64,000 nt of DNA from Antedon mediterranea (GCF_964355755.1 NC_092671.1:20984001-21048000); one strand, 5' to 3'; counted from the stretch's first letter, positions 45,182-57,530 are shown. Translations and numbers: made by a program. Notes: a model not told the origin generated them from the sequence alone.

Positions 45182-45565
45182 TTAACCAAGTTGATCAAGC
45201 GATTTTATTAGCGCGGTGACTGTTGTCCCACGGTTGGTAAAAGTTGCATAAATTCGTCCTCCCGATGACCAGGATCTAGAAACGTTTTGGTGTGTATAAA
45301 CGCGATGAAAAAAGTCACTACGGGTCTTGGTCAGATCTTCATGTATTGATACACCAGAACCTTTGAGTTTTTTCCTAGACGTGATTATCTTGTTCCTTAG
45401 GTTATACGAAACAAGTTTAACTAAGATGGCTCTAGGTCGATCTGAGTTCTTCCTCCCAACGCGATGAGATCGGTCAATATCGCCAATACAACACTTAATA
45501 CCAAGCTTGACATTACAAATATCACTCACAGCGTTATCCATGTTTTCGGCGTCAGACTCCTTCAC
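45182..45565 (-). CDS. LINE ORF1-like RNA-binding protein, truncated
   Basis: 127 residues. GDIDRSHRVGRK, RPRAILVKLVSYNLRNKI, then SRKKLKGSGVSIHEDLTKTR form the conserved core of ORF1 proteins in many animal LINEs (RRM-like plus C-terminal domain, binding the element RNA). The frame continues upstream without a Met as SLRIYGVKESD to about 45625, where Penelope-type sequence begins, so the N-terminus is lost. It ends LIKSLDQLG. It has the orientation of the ORF2 at 41979-42890 and probably belongs to it. Confidence 0.75.
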   Translation of the reverse strand: MKESDAENMDNAVSDICNVKLGIKCCIGDIDRSHRVGRKNSDRPRAILVKLVSYNLRNKIITSRKKLKGSGVSIHEDLTKTRSDFFHRVYTHQNVSRSWSSGGRIYATFTNRGTTVTALIKSLDQLG

Positions 45566-45625
45566 ACCGTATATCCTTAATGAAATTGAAAAAATTCATC
45601 TCCTTCCCAATATATTTTTGACATA

Positions 45626-46050
45626 AAATTTTCGTTTTTCATGAAGGTGAAAAATAAACGTTGAGACTTACCAACGTTTCGTGCGTTAGCATCGCACTTT
45701 CTCAAGGTAGTGGTGTCAGCTTGGTTTGCCGACACTGATCATGGCATAGTCATGTGATGTTGTTGTGACATGCGCCCTCTCTGAGTTATTGCTTGAAAAC
45801 CTCTGGGTGAATCCCAGAGGGGTCCGCCCCGGCCGGCCGTCTCACTTCTAACAGGTCATCATATATGTGTGGCAGCCACTTTCCTCCTTGGTCTGATGTT
45901 GATGTTCGCTAATAACAATAATAATTTTTGCGTCAGGACAATGCTTCGGTAACCACTGGTCTTAAAAGAATTAATTTTTGTCTCAAATTTGTCATATATG
46001 TATTTTTGTACACTTGAAGAATAATATCACTTTTGATATTTGACCTCAAT
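45626..46050 (-). mobile_element. Penelope-type terminal segment with ribozyme-like motif
   Basis: Noncoding. On the minus strand at about 45712-45655 it reads CTTGAGAAA, hairpin GTGCG-loop-CGCAC, GAAACGTTGG, the general order of a hammerhead motif of Penelope terminal repeats. The rest (to about 46050) has no recognised frame and is assigned only tentatively. Confidence 0.4.
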
Positions 46051-46058
46051 GTTCACTC

Positions 46059-47181
46059 CAGTGGCGGATCTAGGGGGGGTGAATAGGGTGGCTAGCCACC
46101 CCCCTTAATTCTCAAAAAAAAAAAAAAAAAGATGCAACCTAATCGCGATTGACCGTCGCTAGACGTGGATTAATCTTTTAATTAAGAAGAGTAGGCGCGC
46201 CTAGCTAGGCCCTACTAGAGCTAGGGTTAGCATTAATAGTTGTGTGTAAATAGGCCTACACAGTGAAAGAGCTAACAGTTTAATTACTATTATGAATTCA
46301 AGAGTTTAAAAAGAAAACACGATTTACAATCTTCGGAAAATACCCATTTTCAAAACACACGCACTCCTAAAACTACCAGCGTCACGTTGTCAAGCTCGCT
46401 CCTCGTGTGAATGCTGACGTCATCACTCTCCAAAATACACCATTTTCCACCATTGCAGTTAATTTCCGCCGGCCTGGTCCGTGTGTGCACAAAGCGTTAG
46501 CGTGGTATATTTACACCCCTGAGTGGAGTGTAATATCGGGAACTTTTTTCTCGCGCATGAAAGTTTTTTGTATAATATTATGGTATGCAGTATAAACGAT
46601 AAAAATAAACGAGAAACATGGTGTTCTTTTATTATTTTATAGGCATAAAATAAACATGAAATGTCTTGTATGTACACGGGACGGCCGAAAAAAGTATGTG
46701 GCGTATTTGGCGTTTTTTTATTTGTGTTATAGACACGGCGATTACTGCGATCATTGTATACCAAATTACATTGAGTTATTCACCCGGCTGTAGGGTATAT
46801 ATCTCTGAGGTTAACAGACCACCAAAACACGGTACACAACACATGCACTCTATCGAGGCATTTTCGGAGTACCGCATTACCAAAATGTTCATTTTGTTTG
46901 AAGGTTTTTCGATCAAAGTTTATTATTAGTTCGTCGAAAAAGATCCGTACAGTATTTAGGAAGGATGTATTTAACTTTACATTATGTAATATTTGTTATT
47001 AAGTGTGATGGAAACAGTTTCTCTAGCCTATTAAACAGTGTGTAAGCATCTATTTTTTCAAAAATTTTCGGAGCCTCGGGAGGGGGACACCCCCTCCCAA
47101 ACCCTCCCCCGCTCGGTGCTACGCACCTCGTTTGCCACTTTCGTGGCCACCCCCCCTCGTCAGATCCTAGATCCGCCACTG
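46059..47181. mobile_element. hAT-like MITE with 5-bp duplication
   Basis: CAGTGGCGGATCTAGG is mirrored by CCTAGATCCGCCACTG at the right, with CACTC on both sides (46054-46058, 47182-47186). The TIR style is that of hAT elements; a five-base duplication would place it in the hAT5-like group. An A run lies near 46116. 1123 bp, no transposase. Confidence 0.75.
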
Positions 47182-47186
47182 CACTC

Positions 47187-47410
47187 ACCGAATAAACGGT
47201 GACTATGTCACTCCCATGAAACATCATATGGAATAATCGGCATCTATTTCCATTAGATTATACCCCCTCCCATTGAATAAACAACTTTCTTCCAATAAAT
47301 GTCCACCTAAACAATAAACAGCCCAGGCCGTTTTTTCAATAAATACTGTACTTTAAATCTAGCACATCTAGGGTCTAGCGTGCTGTTAAACAGAATAATC
47401 GGTTAAAAAC
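47187..47410. other. Short unique segment
   Basis: No gene or element recognised; intronic DNA of MRPL45. Confidence 0.4.
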
Positions 47411-47806
47411 GGGTGTTTCGAAACTAGAGACCCGAGACCAGAGACCCAAGACCCAATACGAAAAGGGAGACCTAAATATTCGAAAAGGGAGACCCACGTA
47501 CGAAAAGGGAGACCCCACTATACGAAAAGGGAGACCCTAATATACGAAAAGGGAGACCCTAATATACAAAAAGGGAGACCTAAATATACGAAAAGGGAGA
47601 CCTAAATATACGAAAAGGGAGACCCAAATATACAAAAAGGGAGACCCCACTATACGAAAAGGGAGACCCCACTATACGAAAAGGGAGACCCCACTATACG
47701 AAAAGGGAGACCCTAATATACGAAAAGGGAGACCCAAGGTCTCCCTTTTCGTATTGGGTCTCGTGTCAGGTCTCTGGTCTCGGGTCTCTATAGTTTCGAA
47801 AGACCC
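47411..47806. mobile_element. Mutator-like MITE with an internal minisatellite
   Basis: GGGTGTTTCGAAACTAGAGA is mirrored by TCTCTATAGTTTCGAAAGACCC, and GTTAAAAAC (9 bp) flanks both ends (47402-47410, 47807-47815). Between the arms about a dozen copies of a ~20-bp unit (TATACGAAAAGGGAGACCC) make up most of the 396 bp. The unit itself is part of the TIR, present inverted at about 47745. The start resembles the Mutator-like element at 20395. Confidence 0.8.
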
Positions 47807-47865
47807 GTTAAAAACAGATGATTTCATTTGTACAGAAACCGGTCCTATATATTTGTCTACTTTTG

Positions 47866-49460
47866 GATTGGGGGGGGGGGGGGGGGGGGGGGTAGTTGAC
47901 CGGGGATTAGTTGACCGGGGGGGTAGGTAGTTGACTGGGGATTAGTTGACCGGGGGATTAGTTGACCGGGGGATTAGTTGACCGGGGGGTACTTGACCGG
48001 GGGGTACTTGACCGGGGGGTACTTGACCGGGGGGTACTTGACCGGGGGGTACTTGACCGGGGGGTACTTGACCGGGGGGTACTTGACCGGGGGGTAGTTG
48101 ACCGGGGGGTACTTGACCGGGGGGTAGTTGACCGGGGGGTGGTTGACCGGGGGGTGGTTGACCGGGGATTGGTTGACCGGGGGGTAGTTGACCGGGGAGT
48201 AGTTGACCGGGGAGTAGTTGACCGGGGAGTAGTTGACCGGGGGGTAGTTGACCGGGGGAGTTGACCGGGGGTAGTTGACCGGGGGGTAGTTGACCGGGGG
48301 GGGGGGGTAGTTGACCGGGGGATAGTTGACCGGGGGCGGGTAGTTGTTCGGGGGGGGGGAGTAGTTGACCGGGGGTAGTTGACCGGGGGTAGTTGACCGG
48401 GGGTAGTTGACCGGGGGTAGTTGACCGGGGGGGGGTAGTTGACCGGGGGGGGGTAGTTGACCGGGGGGGGTAGTTGACCGGGGGGGGTAGTTGACCGGCG
48501 GGGTAGTTGACCGGGGGGTAGTTGACCGGGGGGTAGTTGACCGGGGGGGTAGTTGACCGGGGGGTAGTTGACCGGGGGGTAGTTGACCGGGGGGGGGGGG
48601 TAGTTGACCGGGGGGGGGTAGTTGACCGGGGGGTAGTTGACCGGGGGGTAATTGACCGGGGGGGGGGTAGTTGACCGGGGGGGGGGGGGTAATTGACCGG
48701 GGGTAGTCGACCGGGGGGTAGTCGACCGGGGGGTAGTCGACCGGGGGGTAGTCGACCGGGGGGTAGTCGACCGGGGGGTAGTCGACCGGGGGGTAGTCGA
48801 CCGGGGGAGTCGACCGGGGGGTAGTCGACCGGGGGGTAGTCGACCGGGGGGTAGTCGACCGGGGGGTAGTCGACCGGGGGGTAGTCGACCGGGGGATAGT
48901 CGACCGGGGGTTGTTGACCGGGGGGGTTGTTTACCGGGGGGGGGGGGTAGTTGACCGGGAGTGGGGGTGGTTGAACGGGGGTGGGGTATTTGACGGGGGG
49001 GGGGGGTAGTTGACCGGGGGATAGTTGATCGTTGACCGGGGGATAGTTGATCGTTGACCGGGGGATAGTTGATCGTTGACCGGGGGGGGGGGGGTTGACC
49101 GGGGGTGGTTGTCCTAAGGGGGTGGTTGTCCTAAGGGGGTGGTTGTCCTAAGGGGGTGGTTGTCCTAAGGGGGTGGTTGTCCTAAGGGGGTGGTTGTCCT
49201 AAGGGGGTGGTTGTCCTAAGGGGGTGGTTGTCCTAAGGGGGTGGTTGTCCTAAGGGGGTGGTTGTCCTAAGGGGGTGGTTGTCCTAAGGGGGTGGTTGTC
49301 CTAAGGGGGTGGTTGTCCTAAGGGGGTGGTTGTCCTAAGGGGGTGGTTGTCCTAAGGGGGTGGTTGTCAGGGGGTTGTTATCCTAAGGGGCTAGTTGTCC
49401 TAAGGGGGTAGTTGTCCGGGTGGTAAACATCCGGGGGTAACTGCTAGGGGGTAGGTGTCC
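47866..49460. repeat. G-rich minisatellite, ~1.6 kb, 15-18-bp units
   Basis: Units of TAGTTGACCGGGGGG type with variable G runs (47880-48700), a block with TAGTCGACCGGGGGG (about 48700-48905), mixed units, and a homogeneous block of GGTGGTTGTCCTAAGGG (17 bp) at about 49100-49370. Strong G runs on the plus strand occur in almost every unit. A 100-codon frame (47962-48264) is a by-product of the repeat and not a gene. Located in the MRPL45 intron. Confidence 0.9.
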
Positions 49461-49685
49461 TAGAACAGTAAAACAACTATGAGCCTCGTTGATACCGCCT
49501 CGTAACCACGTATTGACGTTTTACTATAATATTGAATATGCACTGTTAGTGTTACTTTAAAAAAGGATGTAATAAAACTGTGTACAATATTAGTAGGTAA
49601 TAGGTTTTTTGTGCCCCCTCTGTACACACGCCTGCCGGCTATTTGTTTATCATTTTAATGAATGTAGTACGAGTCTAACTCCAAA
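49461..49685. other. Unique spacer between minisatellite and array 2
   Basis: No gene seen. Ends in TCTAACTCCAAA directly before the 5' end of element U1. Confidence 0.5.
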
Positions 49686-51208
49686 CTAGACATGTAACTC
49701 GTCACTTTGACGAGTTTGGTTATCCGCCGCGCAAGTGGTGCAACATTAACATTAAGGGGATAGGTTGAGGACAAAAGGAAGTGTTTACGTTCGTATTATG
49801 ACCTGAACTGAAGAATATGATATGTTGTTATTGCTGAATTTTATTATTTAAATTCATATAGTATACACAGTATAATCTGTATCCATATCACATACAGTGT
49901 AGAATAGGTGAAATTACGGAACCCGTTATTTATTGCAATTTTTAACATGTTGACGGTTTTAAAATGAAACGCGAAGGTAGCAATTCCGAAAGGAAATTAT
50001 CTCAGCAACAATGTATTAGCGTGTAGAAGAAATTTGAATACGTGAAATATTAATGCGCGCTCTTTTAAATGTAATGAATTATGACACAAAAGATGAAAAT
50101 ACGACCTTTTTTATTTAACTTGCCATATGATGACGTCACAACATCCGATTGGCAACATTTTTACATAATTTCGTATCTACAATCCAATAGCTTCCAGAAA
50201 AAGTTTTAATCGTGATTATCACATTTTATTCTTACGAGCTATAACAGATTAAAATTTACTGTAAAGATGAAATTAATGCCACACGTGATTTAAATTTTTA
50301 GGCATGATGACGTCAAAAAAATTAAAATATTTTTAACTCATGCGAAAGATAGTTGATTGACCTAAACAATATCAAAATCGGGGTGAAAATAGAAAACGGA
50401 TAAGTGGAGATGCGCTCTATTCAATGTGATGAGCTATGACGAAAGATACAAAAATCCTAACTTTTATATTCGCATGGCCATACGATGACGTCACAATGTC
50501 CGGTTAGCCATATTAATACCTGATCCGATATCTACAACTCATCTACTTCCAGAAAATGCCATCCACAAAAAGTTGACCGTCTAGTTTAGAAATTACGACT
50601 GTTTTAAAAAAGGCATATTTTAAACGATTTTTTTAACCTTTTCATAAAAAACGCGCGCAAATTGTCCAATTCGACGTGCTCGTATGACGTATCTTTAAGT
50701 CGAAATTGTTTAAAATTTGGTAAAATTACTAGAAAAGGCTGGAAAAACATAAATCACGCGAAAAAAATACGTTTTCAATGCTACGTGCGCACCGCACACG
50801 TAAAAATGTGCGCACGCGTGGTAATTTTTGACATGCTTAAAACGACATGAAACGCGTAGAAATATAATTATAAATTAATTTTGCGCATTATGAAATTTTA
50901 AATGCGCGTGCGCGCGTAACTTTGTGTAAAACATGCAAATTTTTTTCAACAGAAAGTTAGCGCATGATATGAATTAAACTTTTGCAAAGTTTCACTTTAA
51001 AATGTTATTTGGTTTTCGACATATGTTAAATACGAGAAAATCGTTAAATCGCGCGTACGTCACTTTGCGCAATTGTAAACATCATGAAAAGCTTCGCTTG
51101 ACGACGTTACGTAATTGTCAATATGTTAAGATAGTTACCGAAATGTTATGTTTGCGAGTTTTGGAGAAAAGCGTTACACAAAAATCATACAGAAAGAAAG
51201 AAGAAGAA
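49686..51208 (+). mobile_element. Element U1 (subfamily B'), body; 3' end at 56264-56338
   Basis: CTAGACATG, hairpin, then TTGGTTATCCGCCGCGC as in B2 and B3. It is interrupted by U2 after AGAAAGAAAGAAGAAGAA. Its remaining 3' module (TTCGTACAATCACAAGAGG and the B' hairpin) closes the array. Confidence 0.8.
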
Positions 51209-52718
51209 CTAGACATGAAACTCGTCACTTTGACGAGTTAGTTATCCGCACGACAAACGCCACGTGCACGTCATACGTTGGAATATTGCACACGGAAAAA
51301 CATTATGGAATTATGACCTGAACTGAAGACTATGATATGTTGTTATTGCTGAATTCTATTATTTTGATTCATATATAGTATACACAGTGTAATCTGTATA
51401 CATATCACATACAGTGTAGAATAGGGGAAATTACGGGACCCGCTATTTATTGCAATTTTTAACATGTTGATGGTTTTAAAATAAAACGCGAAGGTAGCAA
51501 TTTTGGAAGGAAATTATCTCAGCAACAACATATTAACGTGTAGAAGAAATTTGAATACGTGAAATATTAATGCGCGCTCTTTTAAATGTAATGAACTATG
51601 ACGCAAAATATGAAAATACGACTTTTTTTATTTAACTGGCCATATGATGACGTCACCACATCCGATTGGCAAAATTTTCACATGATTTTGTATCTACCAT
51701 CCAATAGCTTCAAGAAAACGTTTTAATCGTGATTATCACATTTTATTCTTACGAGCTATAACAGATTGAAATTTACTGTAAAGATGAAATTAATGCCACA
51801 CGTAATTTAAATTTTTAGGCATGATGACGTCATAAAAATTAAAATATTTTTAACTCATGCTAAATATAGTTGATTAACCTAGACATATCAAAATCGGGGT
51901 GAAAATGAAAAACGGATAAGTGGAGATGCGCTCTATTAAATGTGAGGAGTTATGACAAAAGATACAAAAATCCTAAATTTCATATTCGCGTGGCCATACG
52001 ATGACGTCACAATGTCCTGTTAGCCATATTAATGCATGATCTGATATCTACAACTCATCAACTTCCATAATATGTAATAAAAATAATTTTTACCGTTTAG
52101 TTTAGAAACTACGATATTTTAAAAAAAGGCTTAATTTTGACGAATTTTTGAAGTTTTTCATCAAAAAAGCGCGCAAATTATCATATTCTACGTGCTCGTA
52201 TGACGTAATTTGAAGTCGAAATTGTTTAAAAGTTGGTAAAATTACTAGAAAAGGCTGGAAAAACATAAATCACTCGAAAAAATGACGTTTTTAACGCTAC
52301 GTGTGCACCACGCGCGTCAAAATTTGCGCACGTGTGGGAATTTTTGACATGCTCAAAATGACATGAAACGCGTAGAAAGTTGATTAGAAATTGATTTTTC
52401 GCATTGTATAATTTTAAACGCGCGTGCGCGCGTAACTTCGTGTAAAACATGCCATTTTTAGTGCACAAAAAGTTAGCGCACGATATAAATTAGACTTTTG
52501 CTAAGTTTCAATTTAAATCGTTATATGGTTTTCGATCTATGTTAAATACGCGAAATTCATAAAAACGCGCGTAAGTCATGTTGCGCAACTCTGACGTCAT
52601 TCAATTATAGGAAAGCACAACTTCACGTGATTGCCCATATGTTGACAAAGTTATAACATGTTAACTTTACACGTTTTAGAGATACGCTCTGCACAAAAAT
52701 GACAGAAAGAAAGAAGAA
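51209..52718 (+). mobile_element. Element U2 (type B), body; 3' end at 56182-56263
   Basis: Closest to B4 of array 1. TGACGTCA at 51648, 51825, 52002 and 52592, at the same spacing as in B4. Interrupted by U3 and U4 after ACAGAAAGAAAGAAGAA. The closing hairpin has loop CATAG as for B4. Confidence 0.8.
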
Positions 52719-54317
52719 CTAGACATGTAACTCGTCACTTTGACGAGTTAGTTATCCGCATGAGAAACGCCACGCACACGTCATACGTTGAAATTTTGCG
52801 CACAAAAAAATATTTTGGCATTATGACCTGAACTGAAGAATGTCATATGCTGTTAGTGCTGAATTCTGTCAATTTTGTGTCATATAGTATATACAGTATA
52901 AACAGTATAATCTGTATGCGTATTACATACAGTGTAGAATAGGTGAAATTACGGGACCCCCCATTTATTCCTATTTTTAACATGGCGGCGGTATCAAAAT
53001 GAAACACTAAGATAGCAATTTTGGAAGCAAATGATCTCATCAACAACATATTACCGTGTAGAAGAAATTTGAATACGTCAAATATAGATACGCGCTCTTT
53101 TAAATGTGATGAACTATGACGCAAATTATGAAAATACGACTTTTTATATTCAACTGGCCATATGATGACGTCACAACATCTGATTGGCAAAATGTTCACA
53201 TGAATTCGTATCTACAATCCAATAGCTTCCATAAAAAGTTTTGATCATGATTATCACTTTTTATTGTGACGAGCTATAACAGATTGAAATTTACTGTAAA
53301 GATGAAAATAAGTGACCCACGTTATTTACATTTTTAGACATTATGGCGTCATAAAAATTAAAATATTTTTAACTCATGCGAAAGAAAGGTGATTGACCTA
53401 GACAATGTCAAAATCGGGGTGAAAATTGAAAACGGATAAGTAGAGATGCGCTCTATTAAATGTGATGAGCTATGACGAAAGATACAAAAATCCTATATTT
53501 TATATTCACGTGGCCATACGATGACGTCACAATGTCCGGTTAGCCATATTATTACATGATCCGATATCTACACCTCATCAACTTCAAGAATATGTCATCC
53601 ACAAAAATTTGACCGTCCAGTTTAGAAATTACAACTGTTTAAAAAAAGGCATAATTTTGACAAATTTTAACGAATTTTTTAACTTTTTCACCAAAAACCC
53701 ACGTAAATTATCCAATTCGACGCGCAAGTATGACGTAATTTTAAGTCAAAATCGTTTAAAAGTTGGTAAAATTACTACAAAAGGCTGGAAAAACATAAAT
53801 CACGTGAAAAAAATTGTTTTCAACGCTACGTGCGCACGGCGCGCGTAACAAAATGCGCGCGCGTGGGAATTTTTTACCTGCTCAAAATGACATGAAACGC
53901 GTAGAAAGTGGATTAGAAATTGATTTTTCGCATTTTGAAATTTTAAACGCGCGTGCGCGCGTAACTTCGTGTAAAACAAGCCATTTTTTTTACACAGTCA
54001 GTTAGCGCAAGATATAACTTAAACTTTCGTTAAGTTTCAATTTAAATTGTTATATGGTTTTCGATGTATGTTAAATACGCGAAATTCGTTAAAACGCGCG
54101 TAAGTCATGTTGTGCAATTCTGACGTCATTCAAAAATAGAAAAGCACAACTTCAGGTGAATACCCATATGTTGACAAAGTTATGAAATGTTAACTTTACA
54201 CGTTTTTGAGATATGCTCTGCACAAAAATGACAGAAAGAAAGAATAATACAGAAAAAAAAAAAAGATGATGAAACAGGACAGTTACAAGGAGTTATCCGC
54301 TGAGTGCGGATAACTAA
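52719..54317 (+). mobile_element. Element U3 (type B), complete
   Basis: Uninterrupted copy from CTAGACATG to hairpin 54291-54315 (loop TGAGT, as B1). The spacer GACAGAAAGAAAGAATAATA and a poly-A run, intact here, show the sequence into which other copies inserted. Confidence 0.8.
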
Positions 54318-56181
54318 CTAGACATGAAACTCGTCACTTTGACGAGTTAGTTATCCGCACCACGACAAACGCCACGTGCACGTCATACGTTTGAATATTG
54401 CACACCGAAAAAGATTATGTCATTATGACCTGAACTGAAGAATATGATGTGTTGTTAGTACTGAATGCTGTATATTTTCTGTCATATAGTATACACAGTA
54501 TAATCTGTATACATGTCACAAACAGTGTAAAATAGGTGAAATTACGGGACCCATATTTTATTTTAATTTTCAAAAGGAAACGCGAAGGTACTGTAGTAAT
54601 TTCGGAAGAAAATTATCTCAGCAACAACATATTAACGTTTAGAAGAAATTTGAATACGTGAAACATTAATGCGCGCTTTTTTAAATGTAATGAACTATGA
54701 CGCAAAAGATGAAAATATGACTTTGTTTATTTAACTGGCCATATGATGACGTCACAACATCTGATTGGCGAAAAGTTCACATGATTTCGTATCTACAATC
54801 CCATAGCTTCCTGAAAACGTTATAATCGTGATTATCACATTTTATTCTTACGAGCTATAACAGATTAAAATTTACTGTAAAGATGAAATTAATGACGCTG
54901 TTAATTAAAATTTTTAGGCATGGCGACGTCATAAAAATTAAAATTATTTTTAACTCATGCGTAAGATAGTTGATTGACCTAGACAATATTAAAATCTCAG
55001 AGAAAAAGGAATACAGATAGGCGTGATGCGCTCCATTGAATATGATGAGCAATAATGAAAGAGACAAAAATCCTATATTTTACATTCGTGTGGCCATACG
55101 ATGACGTCACAATGTCCGGTTAGCCATATTGATTCATGATCCGATTTCTACAACTCATCAACTTCCAGAATATGTAATTAAAAAAAAGTTCACCTCGTTG
55201 TTTAGAATCTATGACTGTTTAAAAAAAGGCATAATTTTGACAAATTTTTGAACTTTTTCATCAAAAACGCACGTAAAGTATCCAATTCAACGTGCCCGTA
55301 TGACGTAATTGTAAGTCGAAATTGTTTTAAAATTGGTAAAATTACTATAAAAGGCTGGAAAAACATAATTCAATAAAAAAAAAATACTTTTAGCGCTACG
55401 TGCGCACCACGCACATAAAATTGTTCGCGCGCGTGGGAAATTTTGACATGGTCAAAATGTCATGATCAGCGTAGAAAGTTGATTAAAAATTAATTTTGCG
55501 CATTTTGAATTTTAAATGCGCGTGCGCGCGTAACTTTGTGTAAAACACGCAATTTTTTTCCACAGAAAGTTAGCGCATGATATAAATTCAACTTTTGCTA
55601 AGTTTCAATTTAAATTGGTATATGGTTTTAAATCTATGTTAAATACGCGAAATTCATAAAATCGTGCGTAAGTCACGTTGCGCATTTCTGACGTCATTCA
55701 CAATAGGAGGTGCACAACTTCACGTGAATGCCCATATGTTGACAAAGTTATGAAATGTTATGTTTACACGTTTTTGAGATACGAGAGATACAAAAATAGA
55801 GGAGAAATGCGCGTGCGCGCGTAACGTCTTGTAAAACATGGCATTTTTAATCCACAAAAAGTTTGCCCTTGATATGACTTAAATTTTCACAAAGTGTCAA
55901 AACAAATTTATGCTTGGTTTTTAGTCTATGATCAATCATAAAAAATCATAAAATCGCACGTAAGTCACGTTGCGCAACTCTGACGTCATTAAAAAATAGG
56001 AGGTGCACAACTTCACGTAAATGTCCATATGATGACAAAGTTATGAAATGTTATGTGTACAAGTTTTTGAGATACGCGAGACACAAAAATGGAGGAGAAA
56101 GAAAGAAGAATAATATAAAGAAAAAAAAAAAAAAGATCCAGGACGATTACAAGGAGTTATCCGCTACTAAGCGGATAACTA
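54318..56181 (+). mobile_element. Element U4 (type B), complete but chimeric
   Basis: Starts directly after the U3 hairpin. A second version of the 3' body (55807-56105) follows the first (about 55510-55806). The second resembles B5 (GATATGACTTAAATTTTCAC). The hairpin at 56155-56180 is also of the B5 type. Confidence 0.75.
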
Positions 56182-56338
56182 ATAATACAGAAAAAAAAAA
56201 AAAAAAAAAGATGATGAAACAGGACAGTTACAAGGAGTTATCCGCCATAGTGCGGATAACTAATAAAAAGATGTTGATGATGATGATGATTTCGTACAAT
56301 CACAAGAGGTTATCCTGCAACTTCGTTGCGGATAACCA

Positions 56339-57530
56339 ATAAAGATATAGAACACATTTTGAGAATTCAAAGTGTTGATCTTTTTTAAGAATCTCATATT
56401 ACCATGAATCATCTTTTTACATAATATACAGCATAAGCATGTACAATCTAATTTAATTGTCACACAATTGAATTAACAAAGGACAAGGATTTCAAATAAA
56501 CTGTTACAAATAAACAATTATTAATGAAATAGTTGGGGTATTGTTGGGTCCATGGGAAATCAACAATGTTTAGTAGACTTATTTAATTTGTTATTTAAAG
56601 TTGAGGGTAGTTATTTTTTAAACATATTGGAATACCATGAAAATAAAGAAAGATATGTTTTATGATTTCTTAATCACCAAGCAGAAATACCGCTGAGATA
56701 AATGAAAGCAATTCAATCTGTTCGCTACCGGGAATAAATTGAGATTCGATATACTATCACCACTAATTGTGTTTTTTTTTTCCTCGGCGGAAGTGATCGA
56801 CTTCATATTCAAAATCCGAATGTATTCATCGTTAAATAATAATAATTATTATTATACAATGACCCCACTTCTGTTTTGGGACATGGTTTTCCTCTTCGGC
56901 ATTATTTGCCGAATTATTGTTACTCCATCTCCATTGCTACAACACACGTCGCGGAATAATATCGCTTAACATAACGATGTAATTTGACCACCCAAAGCTC
57001 GCACGTGGCGTGACGAATTGAGAACGACGAACCCGATGATTCACCCGATGATATGCATGATTGGCCACCCGGGAGCCGAGTCGACCACGAGTTGGAACTG
57101 TATTCAACCGAGCGACGCTCGGTCGTCGTCGGCGGCTGCACTTACTGACCTCTGTCATATTTTATAAAGGAAAACTGCAAACAACATCGTCGATTTGTGA
57201 AAATGGCCCCTTTTTTTTTTTCTAGGCCTACCTAGTAGTATACCTGTTAGTACTTTATTTACTTGCGAAAAACGTTGTTTGAATTTTATCGGTAGCCTAG
57301 GCTATAATAAATATAGAAATAAATATGATCTTATGTACTAGGCCTAGCTCCTGCTACTACTTACTAATAATTAATACTACTAGACTACCCTAGGCCTATC
57401 TAATGGCTGGTGCTAGCTAGGCCTAACCCTATGCCAGAGCCTACGTACGTATTTGTTGTTTTATTTAGCTCTATTCTACTCATTACTGCTATTATAATTT
57501 ATAAAATGGCCTAGTTTGTTCGTATATTAT
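56339..57530. other. Intronic DNA without a recognised gene
   Basis: A GC-richer patch at about 56930-57160 contains open minus-strand frames without family resemblance. Numerous TAGGCCTA and CTAGGC motifs follow (57225-57430). Confidence 0.4.

Larger units (their letters stand above)
41388..45625 (-). mobile_element. Two-ORF LINE (minus strand), interrupted by a TIR element
   Basis: ORF1-like frame at 45182-45565 (extending to about 45625), linker DNA with short tandem repeats, then ORF2 with an AP endonuclease (41979-42890) and RT start (about 41394-41954). Both ORFs are on the minus strand in the expected order. The 3' part of the RT is missing at 41388. That the two ORFs belong to one element is inferred from order and orientation. 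Confidence 0.65.
49686..56338 (+). mobile_element. Array 2: four nested ~1.5 kb elements in the MRPL45 intron
   Basis: 5' ends at 49686 (U1), 51209 (U2), 52719 (U3), 54318 (U4). 3' hairpins at 54291 (loop TGAGT), 56155 (TACTAA region), 56236 (CATAG) and 56308 (B' type). Bracket pairing gives U3 with 54291, U4 with 56155, U2 with 56236 and U1 with 56308. The U2 and U1 hairpins are the same subtypes as those of their near-identical relatives B4 and B2/B3 in array 1. Confidence 0.85.

Noticed and set aside
47962-48264. 100-residue repetitive protein (VDRGV/LDRGV)
   Set aside because: Translation of the G-rich minisatellite in the one frame where the unit is a multiple of three. It is lost as soon as unit length varies.
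47866-49460. CRISPR array
   Set aside because: The repeats are contiguous 15-18-bp units without unique spacers, in an animal intron.
56920-57158. Minus-strand protein-coding exon in a GC-richer patch
   Set aside because: Two overlapping open frames without family resemblance; GC content alone explains their openness.
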